A stretch of DNA of 64,000 bases from Aquatica leii (GCA_035610365.1 CM069432.1:21948354-22012353), one strand, 5' to 3'. Shown: positions 45,298 to 56,292, counted from the first letter of the stretch. Notes: a model not told the origin generated them from the letters alone. Made by a program: numbers and translations.

Positions 45298-47266
45298 TTA
45301 GCGGCAGCTCTCTCCATTTCGGCAATTTCCTTCAGCATAAAAGTAGCATGTTACGTACATAAATTTAAATAATGCATTACTCTGTATATTGGTTTAATTA
45401 AAAATTACTTTTATATTTCTCGACGCCATCTATCGGATTCGTTGGTCACTTTGTATTGAGTAAGCGATATCCGGCGAGTGTACCGGCATTTTGACTTTAA
45501 CATTGTGCATGTGTTAATCTATGTCTGCGTGAGTGAAAAATTTGTTTTCTAAAATCATCCACGTGTTGGGACACGATGGAAATTAGTAGTTTCCTTAAAT
45601 AACTAATTTATTCACGCAGAGTAAATGGATTTTGTTCTTTCTTTAATTAAAGGTAATTTTTATGTCTTCTTGTTAGCGCCATGTGCTACCTCTTAACTAG
45701 GGGCATTCTGGTTATAATTTAAAGTACACCAGGGAAAGTTGTGATTTCGTTGCGATCGTGGGGTATTCGAATCGTCACCGGCCATTCCTACCACCATCTG
45801 GCCCATGATTTCTAGTCGATACCGAAGTACGAAAGATAACCCTTGACAAATATTGTGATGGGACGATTCTAAATATTTATAAGGCCTACGGTTGGAATTA
45901 ATTAAATCACAGACACGGGGTACAACAGCATCCGACTATCGGGTTGTGTTATGTGTGTTTGCTTTAAAATTTAAGTAATGATTTTGTAGATCTGGATTTC
46001 GTGAGACATTAGTTTGACACGATTTGCGATTCAAATTGCTTACAGGATTACGTGTCGGGGAAAGTACTTTCTTCACACTAGTGGAGGGTCCTGTATTTGT
46101 GGTAAGTGTTTTATGTATCTTATTTCGTCGTCAACAAGGTTACTCACGAAACTTCGCTAATAGTAATTCCGTAATGATTAACGTAATTGGATTACCATTT
46201 AATTAGTAAATTTGCTTATGCTACGTATGCTGTGTTCTACCCATAATTATTGTGATAATTTAATGTTAATGCCATAATTACTATCATTGTTTTATTGTCA
46301 ATAATGCCATATTACTAATTATGTAAACGATATTTACTACGAACTATTCTTCGCTATCTACTTCACTGTACTTTACTTATGTATTATGTGTTGCCGATAC
46401 TACTGGCATTTCTGTAATGAGAATTCGATATACCTGTGATAATCATCAACGATTCTAAATTAAAGTTGTTATTGTGGTTATTTGTTCTTTTATGACAACA
46501 TACCTGTCTCTTTGGATCGTCGTTATCTAATAACAAACGCTGGCTACTCGAACAGCCGAGTAGAAGGATTACGAACCTAACATCTTGTTACAAGTTATAC
46601 CACCTGTCTTGAGCGGGACAGAAGTTACTTTGGGATAAGCTCTGGCGCCCTGAAACACCTTTTATATATTTCTGAGGAACCTACCCCTCTCACCGACTAT
46701 TGCGAGTTGGCCGTGCAGGTTCGTAAAATACCTAAAGCTTGTAACAAGCAGTCAAAGGACTTTTCTTGACCCGATATTCTACTTAGTTGGTAACTGCAGA
46801 CCAACACTTGAACGCCAGTTCCTTGAAAGATTACTTCCAATATATTTCGAACTGTCCTCCAATTCAGTTGATTAAAGCCACAACCAAGCTTGGTTACTGC
46901 CAATTGCTTAATGTCGTGGAACTCCATTTTTCTCTGGAGTTTCCAAAATGCTGGCCACAGATTTTTGTATAATGGCTTTGTATGTGAGTACTTCTTGGTG
47001 ACCAAATAAAAAACAAATCGTCGGTCACCACGTAGTTTTAAAACTTTTCCGACAGCCGGTTGTTGTTTTTGTAGTTCATCAAGTCGTTGAAACTTTTTTT
47101 TAAATACGACTGCAACCCATCTGAACATGTTAAGATCGTCGCACACACAATGTGCGATGACGTAATCATTTTTTGTTTGGAACAAGTCTTGTTGTTCCTT
47201 AATTGTAACTCCAAACCTAGCCTTTCTAGAACCTCCGTATATGTTTATAAATTTATCGAAGTCCAT
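45298..47266 (-). pseudogene. Macro domain (OARD1/TARG1-like) plus CCCH zinc-finger pattern, retroelement ORF3
   Basis: The ATG at 47264-47266 opens 173 codons before the solo LTR. Residues about 22-160 follow the OARD1/TARG1 macro fold, which removes ADP-ribose from acidic residues: VIAHCVCDDLNM, VVFKKKFQRLDELQKQQ, YLVTKKYSHTKPLY, KLGCGFNQLNW. By alignment from memory with human OARD1, the catalytic Lys84 is kept (residue 91) but Asp125 is Asn (residue 132), and the Gly-Ala-Gly substrate loop is changed. Skipping the LTR and one AGCA, the frame stays open to a TAA at 45298-45300. Cysteines there are spaced C-x7-C-x5-C, and a His codon sits at x3 beyond the last Cys, with the stop inside that x3. 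This is a CCCH-finger pattern. Catalysis is doubtful in this copy; ADP-ribose binding is possible. A TAG lies three codons before the ATG. Confidence 0.75.
45349..46746 (+). mobile_element. Solo LTR of family A inserted in the macro ORF
   Basis: AGCA duplications flank it exactly (45345-45348 and 46747-46750). It starts TGTTACG and ends AAAGCTTGTAACA, the same ends as the LTRs of the 9926-16768 element, and aligns with them over at least 45880-46746. Length 1398 bp. Orientation is opposite to the macro-domain element, so it is an independent, younger insertion that split that ORF 173 codons from its start. Confidence 0.9.
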
Positions 47267-47344
47267 TCTTTCAACCTAATTTCTGATTCTGCTAGTTATT
47301 ACTCTGGTTTGGACCTTAACTTGCGTAAAGTTGATATTGCCAGC

Positions 47345-49135
47345 AAACAGGGCTAGACAATCGATGTGAAACACTTTTTCAGATGCGACATATGACGTCA
47401 TTAATACGCTACACTACTACGTACGGGCCCTCCCATTGTTTGTACAGCTTCGGCGGCAAACCACCTCTTTTTGGGGATTATACAATTACACCATGTTGCT
47501 AGGTTGAAACCCACCATTTTGTGCTTTGACGTCATATCTGGTCATTCTGTCGCTGGCAAATTCTGTATTTCTATGGACTGCCTCATGTACTTCGTCTAGC
47601 TTCTTGGTTAGATTGCTGAAGTAGTCTTGTCCAGCAACATAACACAGAATGGTGTTTGACCTGTGCTTTTGTGAACGGATATCGGTGTGTCATTAGGAAA
47701 AAGTACAAGTACTGATCCCAGTCAGTCTCTTTGGTGTTCGGACACTATTTTGGTTAAGTATTTTTCCATTGTTTGATTCATTTGCTAAAACAATCCATTG
47801 CCACCAGGATGTATTTGTTTTCCGAAACAGATTCTGGGAACGACCCTGCAATGTCAATCGCTACTCTTCCTAAAGGGCTTCCTACGTTGTACTGCCTTAT
47901 CGATACTTTGGGTTTTCTTGCTGTATCATTTCCTGATGCGCAGACCATGCACTTACGGCACCATTTCATGACGTCCTTTTTGCAGTTCACCCAGTAGAAT
48001 CTTTCTCGAACTTTCGCCAAAGTGTTTTTTACGCCATCTGTCCTACTGATGCACCATCGTGCAGATGCATCAACACTTGTAACACCCGGTTTTTTGGAAC
48101 TACTGACTGTATTCTGCTTTTCGTGCTCTCGACACTCTGTAGGTATCGCTTAAGAAGACAGTCTTCTCCACTCAACGAGTCTGACTGCGTCCTGGTGTTT
48201 CTTTCAAACGCATTCACTTCTTCCCAAGTTAGTCAAGGCAACAGCGTTTCAATGACTGTTTCCGGCACGGTGTTCTGTGTCATAGTCGTACTTTTGCAGT
48301 CTCTCGATCTATCTTGCTACTTCTTCTTCCAGATTACGAAACTGCAACAGCCATTTTAAAGCGACATGGTTCGTCCTTAGTAAAAATTTTGGTCTATACA
48401 AGTATTTGTAGAAGTGTTCTATTAACTTGACGACTGTTAACAGTTTTCTCATAGGCACACAATAATTCCTTTCTGGTCTGGACCAAATTTTACTAAAATA
48501 CGCGATGACTTTTCTTGTCTATCTTGCACTGGAACGATTGCACCTATGGCCAGATTACTTGCGTCGGTATCCAAAAAAAACTTTTCATCTTCTCTTGGGT
48601 AACTTAAAATCGGCGAAGTGACTAGGACCTGTTTTAGTCAATGGAAAACGTTTTCGCTGTTATCGAGCCATCGAAATTCTGCTCTTTCATCGGTCAGTTT
48701 TGTCAAAGGTTTAGTAATATTGGCAAATCCGTGTGTCTATAATAGGTGCACAACCCAAGGAAACTTTGGACTTGATTCCTGGTTCAGCCTTTACTCCTCT
48801 TTTACGACGTGGCCTTCCTTTTTAAATACGTTGGGTTCAGCTTTAGATTTGCCCCACGTAGTTGTTGAAACACTTTTTTCAGGTTGTTTAAATGTTCTTC
48901 AGACGACCTTCCAACCACAATCACGTCGTCTAAATAAACCAAGCACGTTTTCTAAGACAGTCCTTGCAAGATGGTCTCCATCAAACACTCGAACGTTAAA
49001 GGAGCGTTACATAAACGGAAGGGTATCACAGTGAACTGCCACAAACCAGTTCCAATAATAAAAGCTGTTTTTTCACGATCCTTAGGTTCCAATTCTACCT
49101 GCAAGTAACCACTCCTTAAATCCAATGTGGAAAAC
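47345..49135 (-). pseudogene. RT-RNase H-integrase of the macro-domain element
   Basis: RT starts mid-domain (FSTLDLRSGYLQVELEPKD with the first catalytic Asp). It continues EKTAFIIGTGLWQFTVIPF, LCNAPLTFECLMETIL, and [19 protein letters not shown] with an intact YLDD at about 48925. RNase H shows VIAYFSKIWSRPERNY and FLLRTNHVALKWLLQF (Asp of the usual RTDH is Asn). Integrase has the zinc-finger segment (RERFYWVNCKKDVMKWCRKC) and core start VAIDIAGSFPESVSENKYIL. The middle of the core is deleted, then QTMEKYLTKIVSEHQRD and the C-terminal GFNLATWC... and WFAAEAV... tail. Several stops and frameshifts are present. Layout and motifs fit a Ty3/gypsy pol. Confidence 0.8.
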
Positions 49136-49243
49136 TAACTGACTATGCTTTCTTTGAACCGTTTTTATATATTTCTGTTTCTAAAATGTTCAACATTAAT
49201 CGGTCATTCCCTCGAATTTGATAATAATTTCGCGACCGTTTCA
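49136..49243 (-). repeat. 5' LTR stub of the macro-domain element
   Basis: Minus strand TGAAACGGTCGCGAAATT at 49243 through AACGGTTCAAAGAAAGCATA at about 49142, parallel to the 3' LTR at 45224-45120. It then changes abruptly into RT coding sequence, marking a deletion of more than half the element. Confidence 0.7.
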
Positions 49244-49249
49244 ATAATG

Positions 49250-49738
49250 TAAAGAATTCAATAATACACAAAATGATCAGCAAACTGTAGCTGCAAATTC
49301 TTTTCGTTTAATTGCGTGACATTTTACAAATTGTCTATTGTACTTAAATAACACCGCGTAAAGAAGGAGAATACTCAAAAACGTACCCACTTTAATATCG
49401 AGTAGTAACAGTCACTACTTCTTATGTAATTATAGTTGCCAAAATACGTGAGTAAGCTTACGTACGGCGATTGTGAGCCTAATTCTGGCTTGAATATACT
49501 TAAATTGATACAAAGTAACTCGACGGGTAATTGTTCAGCGTACGCACAACAGTTGAATTACATAAATGCTGCGATGCTTTAAAAGTTACGACTGAAAGTA
49601 AAGTTTTAGTGTGATCTACGATTTAAAATGCTGAATGTAACAAATTAGAAAGAGTAATTAATATAATGAACAAAAGTAACACACTCTAAAGACGGAATGA
49701 AACATTGTTCGTCTGCTACAGGTCGTAATTGTCATATA
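49250..49738. other. Noncoding spacer, nothing recognised
   Basis: AT-rich, no ORF or repeat end. Confidence 0.4.
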
Positions 49739-51034
49739 CACTAGGTTTCAAGTAAAATGCAGCACATAGAAGGAGTAGACGTCGAGGGCTGAAATTTTGT
49801 ATGTAAAACTGTTATATATAAACAAATAAATGATGATGATACATGGTGTTATTAACATCTCCACGCTTCTTTTACTTTTATTTCTGAACCCTTAACGTTG
49901 TAGTTTTTCAGATTTTTTTAAATCTATTTATTAGTTGTCATTGTTTGTAAGTGTCAGAATGCCACGAGCTCGCAGACGCGGTTATTTTCAACAATAACCG
50001 CTTTTGAGAGAGGGCGAATTATTGCTATGCAGAAAGCTGGGTTGGGATATCGTGAAATCGCTAGAAGATTAGAACGTATTCATTCAACAATATTAAGGAC
50101 GTGTCGAGGATGGCAGGAGGAACAGTTGCAAACACGACGTCACGCATGAACATGAAGATCGTCTGTTAAGATGAAGTGCCGTTCAGAACCCTTGGGATCC
50201 ATCGCGATACGAGCAGTTGGTCGCAGAGTCACTATGAGTACTGTTTATCGGCGAATCCGCTCTTTTGGATTGCGATCATATCGACCAAACTCTCGTATTT
50301 CTCAGCTCACCACCAAGAAGTCAGACTTCAATCGTGCTAAGCCAGACAACATTATCTACATCAATTGAACAACATTATTTTTTCTGATGAGTTTAGGTTC
50401 TGTTTATAACACTTGGACGGGCGTACACGTTTGCGGAGACGTAGAGGACAACGTTACGATTTACAGTTTGTACGAAGACATACTGGCTTAACACCTACTG
50501 TAATGGTTTGGGGTGGCATTTAATGAGGAGGCCGTTCTTCTTTAACATTTATCCAAGGCACGTTAAATGCTTGACGTTACATCGACAACGTTTTAGAACC
50601 AGTTCTTCTACCTCTTCTTGAAGAACGTCCACAAGCTATTTTCCAGCAAGATAATGCGCGACCGCATGTGGCTTGCTAGATCGCCAGATTTATCTTCAAT
50701 AAAACATGTTTGGTACATGATGGACAGAAGACTGCGTCATCTAGCTCCCCCTCCAAATACCATAGAAGAATTGCGATCACAGCTTCAAATAGCCTGGGAT
50801 GAGATACCCCAGGACGCAATAAATCACCTTATTTCCAACATGCCTAGAAGGGTAACTTCTTGCATACAAGCACGTGGTGATGTTACACATTATTGACATT
50901 TCTTTAATAAAACGTTGTGTTACTTCTTCCAAATTGTAATCATTTATTTGTCTATATATAACAGTATTACATACATAATTTCGGCCCATCACGTCTACTC
51001 CTTCTATGTGGTGCATTTTATTTGACACCCAGTG
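49739..51034 (+). mobile_element. Tc1-like DNA transposon (1296 bp)
   Basis: TA dinucleotides flank it (49737-49738 and 51035-51036). The terminal inverted repeats are about 100 bp: CACTAGGTTTCAAGTAAAAT at the left against CACTGGGTGTCAAATAAAAT at the right, then a shared CACATAGAAGGAGTAGACGT. A single transposase gene lies between them. Element size, TA target and gene type all fit the Tc1/mariner superfamily. The arms differ at roughly a tenth of positions, so it is old. Confidence 0.9.
49959..50896 (+). pseudogene. Tc1-like transposase, inactivated
   Basis: The N-terminal helix-turn-helix (GRIIAMQKAGLGYREIARRL) is followed by several frameshifts and stops. The second DNA-binding region at 50171-50368 includes VGRRVTMSTVYRRIRSFGL. 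The catalytic triad region keeps the first Asp (SDEFRF, about 50380) and the second (FQQDNARPHVA, about 50640-50675). The third position, normally Glu in SPIEHVW, is Lys (SSIKHVWYMM). The C-terminus reads INHLISNMPRRVTSCIQARG and ends at TGA 50894-50896. Stops plus the Glu-to-Lys change make it dead. Confidence 0.88.
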
Positions 51035-51253
51035 TAGAAACCTTTCAATAAAGACCGTTTTAAGGTTAATAGATGGTTATCTCGATGAACAGTAAAAATT
51101 AGCATTTTTTCTAATTTATACTGATTACGAGAGAAAAAGCCGTTTCAACCCTAGCAGACTTGCTAAAAAAAAATTTTAATTGAACTAATCGTCACCGCAG
51201 TCTCCTCCATTTTACAAAATAAAATAGATTGAAACCTTCGGGTCCAGGCCGTC

Positions 51254-51727
51254 TCAAGTTCCTGTCTGAAATTTGAACTGGATTTTTGGAGTCGGAACTA
51301 GGTTCAGATTTACCAGCATAGTAAAATCATGTAAAACAATACTCTCTGTCTCCAGTTTATGTTCAAAGCCAAATCCCGGAATTGGGTAGAATTGTATTGT
51401 ACTAAGGCCAACAAGCCGCATGGGAAGCCGCTCCCACCCGTTTAGGTCGTACACAGCTAAGTCCAAACCAGCGGAAATTCCATCGCCGTAGAAAGAAACC
51501 TATCTAAAGACTTTGTCTACTTTGACTGTAGTAGAACCGATGCGATACGGTACGCATCGGTTCTTGAGCAGCTTCACGTCGGAGTTGTGTAAATACATAT
51601 CCGTCTCAAGAATCAAAAAACACCATATGGTCGAATGTAGTTTACTACAATCGTTGATTCTTAGTAGAAGAACTACCGCAAACAGCTTTGAGAAATAATC
51701 CATAACGGTCACAGATATTTGTTGCAA
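51254..51727 (-). pseudogene. Possible retroelement integrase-like remnant
   Basis: Two short minus frames: 51500-51727 with ISVTVMDYFSKLFAVVLLLR, reminiscent of the start of an integrase core (V-x-D-x-FSK), and 51254-51466 (LAVYDLNGWERLPMRLVGL), not recognised. The evidence is one motif only. It could be chance. Confidence 0.2.
51533..51564. repeat. 12-bp perfect palindrome with 8-nt loop
   Basis: AGAACCGATGCG (51533-51544) and CGCATCGGTTCT (51553-51564) are exact reverse complements. It is GC-rich relative to its surroundings and similar in form to the palindrome at 5188-5218. Confidence 0.65.
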
Positions 51728-51842
51728 ATTTTTGAAAAAAAAATTTTTTTTTTGTCGTCAAAATCTTGATTCGACTCGTTTTGTTGTTTATGGTATTGTT
51801 TATCAATTTAAATTTTGTTTGTTTTCGTATTTTCTCGGTTCC

Positions 51843-52495
51843 ATCAAAAGATGGGTCTGATAAAGAAACCGGAAGTGGGTGTATCCTCCACTTTTAACAG
51901 TTTTTTTATATAATTTTGTAAGTATGTAAATTATTCGAATTATTTTTACAGATTCTTATGGAGTTAATTCTTTTTAACAATTTATTCAAATAAAATTTTT
52001 TTCTAAACATTAACAGCTTATTAGATATTTGATTTATAATTTAAAGTAAATTGCATATATAGTCCTAGGTTCAAATCTTACCTACGACGATTTTTTTTTA
52101 GAAAACAATTCCATATCTGGAAAGGAAAACAAGATACGTTAAAAAATAACAATTTTTCTTTATATTCTTTTGACTTGTTTATATACGGAGTGCTGCATCT
52201 TATTTAAATTATTTTTGGATGTCCCACGATAACTCTTGAACCAAAAGTCCTAGTAGCTTGAAATTTGGTCAAATTTGTCAAAAGATGGGTTTGATAAAGA
52301 AACCGGAAATGGGTGTATCTGTCATTTTTAGCAGTTTTTCTTATATAATTTTGTACGTATGTAAATTATTAGAATGATTTTTACAGTTTCTTATAGAGAT
52401 CATTCTTCCTAACAATTTATTCAAACAAAAAAATTTCTAACATTAACAGTTTATCAGATATTTAATTTGTAATTTAAAATGAATTCACAAATATA
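51843..52495. repeat. Pair of diverged 220-bp direct repeats
   Basis: 51843-52063 and 52275-52495 align throughout (AAAGATGGGTCTGATAAAGA / AAAGATGGGTTTGATAAAGA, AACAATTTATTCAAA, CATTAACAG), at about 85% identity and 432 bp apart. The spacer contains GGTTCAAATC, a B-box-like motif, and ACTTTTGGTTCAAGAGTTAT-type sequence on the minus strand. No element ends were identified. Confidence 0.7.
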
Positions 52496-55029
52496 ATAGT
52501 TTTGAAAAAAAATTAATACAAACGTGTACATATCACTTCAAAATGGTTTTATGACCACATAACCTTAAAAAAATATGCAGACATTTCTTCATCATTCCTT
52601 ATAGGAAAGTCGTGTGGTGACCACACCAGTTTTTTTTATTTGTGCCGATTAAAAATATCTAATTTTGTTGTATTTAAATGCTATTATATGTGTTTTTTAT
52701 GAAAGAATTCCTAAATCCAACGACGTTACCTTTGCAAGTAAAATTTTGTGAGTTAAAAGTGAACCCTTGAGTGCATTAAATTGATAATAAATTATGTTAA
52801 GCTGTGTCTTTTTGATTTTACAATAACCTTTATTTACTTTTTTTTCAGACACGCAATAAAATTGAAACTTATTAGTGTCATCAAGTTATTATTATCATTT
52901 TATAAAACATCAAACTAAAAGTTAGATTTTTTTAGTACCACTAATTGTAATCACTTTAAAAAGTTGACTTTACTAGTTTGATTTGTATCAATAGCAATAA
53001 ATCTGATTGTATTGAAAAAAAATTGTATAATAATTGTATTTTCTGTTTTTTATTGGAAAATTATGGCAGCCGTTTCACGGTATGTTATTTACTAGACTTA
53101 TTTGATATTTAAATAAAATGTGTTTTCGAGATGTTGCAACGTTTCGATCGCCTTTGGTAATTCTAAAAATACGCGTTTTATCGATTTGTGCACACTTCTT
53201 ATAAACAATAGCGTACAAATTCTTTATTTTATGCTTGCAGTTATTTGTCTAATTTGTTTTTGCAGGTGTTTTTTATTATACACACAACTTAATTTATAAA
53301 TCTTATATTAATGACATCTCCTAATCATAGTTTTATTACATTATTTAACGTTAAAATCAGTTTTTGCTAAATAACATCTACAGGTTTTTAGCTTAATTTT
53401 AAAATGACGTATAAAGTTGTTTTAGAAGAACTTAATTTGCAAATTAGTTAGAATGCGTTTTTTTATTTAGAGCAATTTTTTTCAGTAACTTATTTCATAA
53501 GCTAAAACAACGTTATGGTAATAAATAAAAACTGGCAAAGCATCAGAAATTAGATTTGAAATATAAATGATGTGTTTGAAAATGGTTTTATTTACGTAGG
53601 CGTATCAATCATCAAAGACAACTAGAATGCAATGGTTTGAACGAAACTCGGAAAATTGGACTATATCTCTCGACAAGATCCTTATTGTGCGAAAACTATT
53701 TTTGGTAAAAAAGATGTGTACACGTCGCAATCACTTTCACAATTTATTGTCGAACGTCAGCACAAATTACACGCTTGTGTCTTTTGTTTAGTTACATTGT
53801 GAATTCTGCAGCAACAAAAGTTTTTTTTTTAATATTACACAAATTTTTATTAAACACGAAGTTGTAACTAAGGTAAATCAAATTTCAAATCGGTTGCGTT
53901 TTAGATTTGTTTTAATTCACTAAATTCGTTTTTGCCTGATTATCTCGCTAGAGAAGCGACTGTTCTAATCAGACACCTTTCTTTTAGAAGATTTGGAAAA
54001 ATCTTATTTTAGATTATCGCCCAATGATGCGCATTATGTGGGCCTCTTTATAAAAAACAGTTTGTTTTTTACTACGTAAACATTGTTCGTAATTACTGTT
54101 TTATTTCAAATTTCAGTCAAATTACAGTTGCGTTGGTTGGTTGGTTGCAATTAATACCTCGAACTGAAAACTTTTTTATAGATGTTTTAAAACCGACTTT
54201 AGAAATAATTACTCAGTTACAATCTAAAATTTCAAACATATACAGTTACATTTTAAAATGACGAAAGAACTTTATTAAACGCTTTATCTTATCAGTCGCT
54301 GTACTAATTTTTAGTAATTTCTATACAATAATAAACATTACAGTTTATTACAAGGGCGGTTCTGTTCTACAGTGAAATTAGGCAACGTAAAATTTGTAAA
54401 TGACAATGTAAGTCTAAAGTATATATATATAATAAATTTTCAATACTGTAACAAATTTTAAAACTAATTTATTTATACCAAAAATATGTACAATCGCCTT
54501 CAACCAAAATGACCGCTAAAGATCGTACCTATTCACATTCTAATGGTATGGGGTGTTTCCCATTAGAAGCTTAAAGCAAATAAACCATTGTAATTTTATT
54601 ACCTGTCTAGCTAAAGAAATAATAGAAATACCAGATTGGTATTTATTATAAAATTTTCAATGTATTTAATATTTAAAAAGTGCATTTTAGAGAATTTATA
54701 CCTTTTGCAAGCTATTAATTCTAGAATTTTTGTTTATATCAAATATTTATATAGAATATTGCTTCTACTAATACTACTATCATTACTAGTGTATTCCTAA
54801 CATATTTGCAATTACTATGCATAATTAATTAAATCATTTTAATAGTGGACTGATTGAAAATACGTCAAATGTTCAATTAAATAAAAAACCACATCGTTCT
54901 GTTCTTTAGTACAAAACGACCTTCAGATTCTAAAATGAATACTATTTACATTTTTTATGAAATAACGATAAGTAGATTAATACCTAATCGCTTCTCTTAT
55001 TAGTTAGTAGTTTTATTATAGAAATATAT
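52496..55029. other. AT-rich noncoding stretch
   Basis: No ORF, repeat end or motif that I can support. Confidence 0.4.
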
Positions 55030-55212
55030 TTATTTAATACATAAAACGTTACAATTAATATTTCGTATATATGTCGTTAACCTGTTTAGCATAAAGTTAA
55101 TTAATTTTTTGCAATAGTCGGATCCACGGAAACGTTCCCAAAGTTCATTTGCAACTTGCGCTACATTATTTAAATTCAGAGGCGTAGCTACATATACAGC
55201 GCCCTGGAGCAA
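55030..55212 (-). pseudogene. Tc1-like transposase C-terminal fragment
   Basis: The minus frame PLNLNNVAQVANELWERF and YCKKLINFMLNRLTTYIRN fits the end of Tc1-type transposases (NLN-L-x-AL-x2-EW-x3-P...LI-x2-M-x-RR). No inverted repeats were recognised around it. It is a different lineage from the 49.7-kb element. Confidence 0.35.
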
Positions 55213-56269
55213 ATAAGATATGTGCTCCTCCTTTTTGTTCTCACAAGTGTTCCAATAAAATTCTAAATGTTCTAGTCTTTATTTTTTAATTTCAATTTTA
55301 AACATTCTTTAATGACAATTGATTTAAAATTTTTAAATATATGACATATTCACGCAGTAATATTGAATTAATTGTACATGATTATGTTATAAACTAAAAG
55401 ACTCTCAGGCGCTTAAGCGATAAGACGCGGGTAGTTGGGAATGGAAATAGCGATTACTCTTAAACGTGTCGTTGCAAACGCAATACAATTTTTGTTTCTT
55501 TTTCTATTTTTAACCAAGTGTATTAGCGATCCGGCTTATAAAGAACTTCAAATTGGTGGCTTAAGAATAATTTTGGCAAATTCTTTCGTTGTGTTCTTAA
55601 AGTTGGAAAATTGTTCATTTTTAAAGTTTCTAGACGGAGTGTGTGAGTACTTAATATCTGATTTTTTAATTGTGTTTGCGGATATCTATGCATAACTGAG
55701 AAAAAGAAACTCAAGGATTTGATACCCTTTTTTGGGAAGATTGTTGAATTTTCTATTTGTTTTATGGGAACCACGCTGACAGAAGGAACTTACGGCTAAG
55801 TGACTAGGCTTACGTATATTGTTAATAAGAAAAACTAAGACAAAAAGAAAATTTCACTAAACTTATTTTTGTAATCATAAATCATAATTTGTTGTGCTTG
55901 TAGCAAAGCAAAAGTGTTTTTTTTTTCAAACTGTAATTATAAATTAGGCACCAGCCCGAGAATGAATGAATGTGGATGTAAGTGTAAATTAACGTTAATA
56001 CCTCAGTATAATTTTAAGGTGTACAACCGTATTTGCTATTGTTTTTGTATATAGTTATTATTTCAGTTTCTGTATTACACTATTATGGGGATTAGTGATT
56101 TTAAAAAGATTTCTCATTTTGGCATTACTCGCTACGAATTGGGTCATTTTGTTTAAACTGAGTAGCTCCCAAATTCGTTTTCTTCTCGTGTTATTTATCT
56201 TTTGTGCTTTTTTCCACTGATTAGCTCGGTGCACTCCAAGTCGTGGGTATATTCACCTCATACATGACA
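55213..56269 (+). repeat. Probable 5' LTR of the gypsy element at 56.3 kb (left end unknown)
   Basis: The right boundary is TGACA at 56265-56269, four bases before the primer-binding site, so an LTR must end here. The left end could not be found, and 55213 is only the limit of the unexplained stretch. A frame at 55435-55695 has a hydrophobic N-terminus but no recognised domain. Confidence 0.4.
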
Positions 56270-56273
56270 AAAT

Positions 56274-56292
56274 TGGCACCCAACGTGGGACC
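56274..56292 (+). promoter_or_regulatory. tRNA primer-binding site
   Basis: TGGCACCCAACGTGGGACC, nearly the same as the primer-binding site of the 9.9-16.8 kb element (TGGCGCCCAACGTGGGGC). This marks plus orientation and common ancestry. Confidence 0.8.

Larger units (their letters stand above)
44202..49243 (-). mobile_element. Ty3/gypsy element with a macro-domain third ORF
   Basis: Reading leftward: a 5' LTR stub (49243-49136), fused within RT; then RNase H, integrase, an 80-bp gap, a macro-domain ORF (47266 to 45298), and the 3' LTR beginning at 45224. The two LTR pieces match (TGAAACG, ATATATAAAAACGG, ATGTTGAACATT). A solo LTR at 45349-46746 was inserted later. The primer-binding site, gag, protease and RT N-terminus were lost in one deletion ending at a GAAAACT-like microhomology. 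The left LTR end at 44202 rests only on a possible ATAA duplication (44198-44201 and 49244-49247). Confidence 0.75.

Noticed and set aside
46024..46206. Plus-strand ORF inside the solo LTR
   Set aside because: It is part of LTR family A with no domain; it is not conserved as a frame in the other copies.
47773..48359. Plus-strand ORFs opposite integrase
   Set aside because: They are shadows of the minus-strand integrase.
52055..52090. SINE internal promoter (GGTTCAAATC B box)
   Set aside because: No A box at the right distance and no tail; kept only as a note in the direct-repeat entry.
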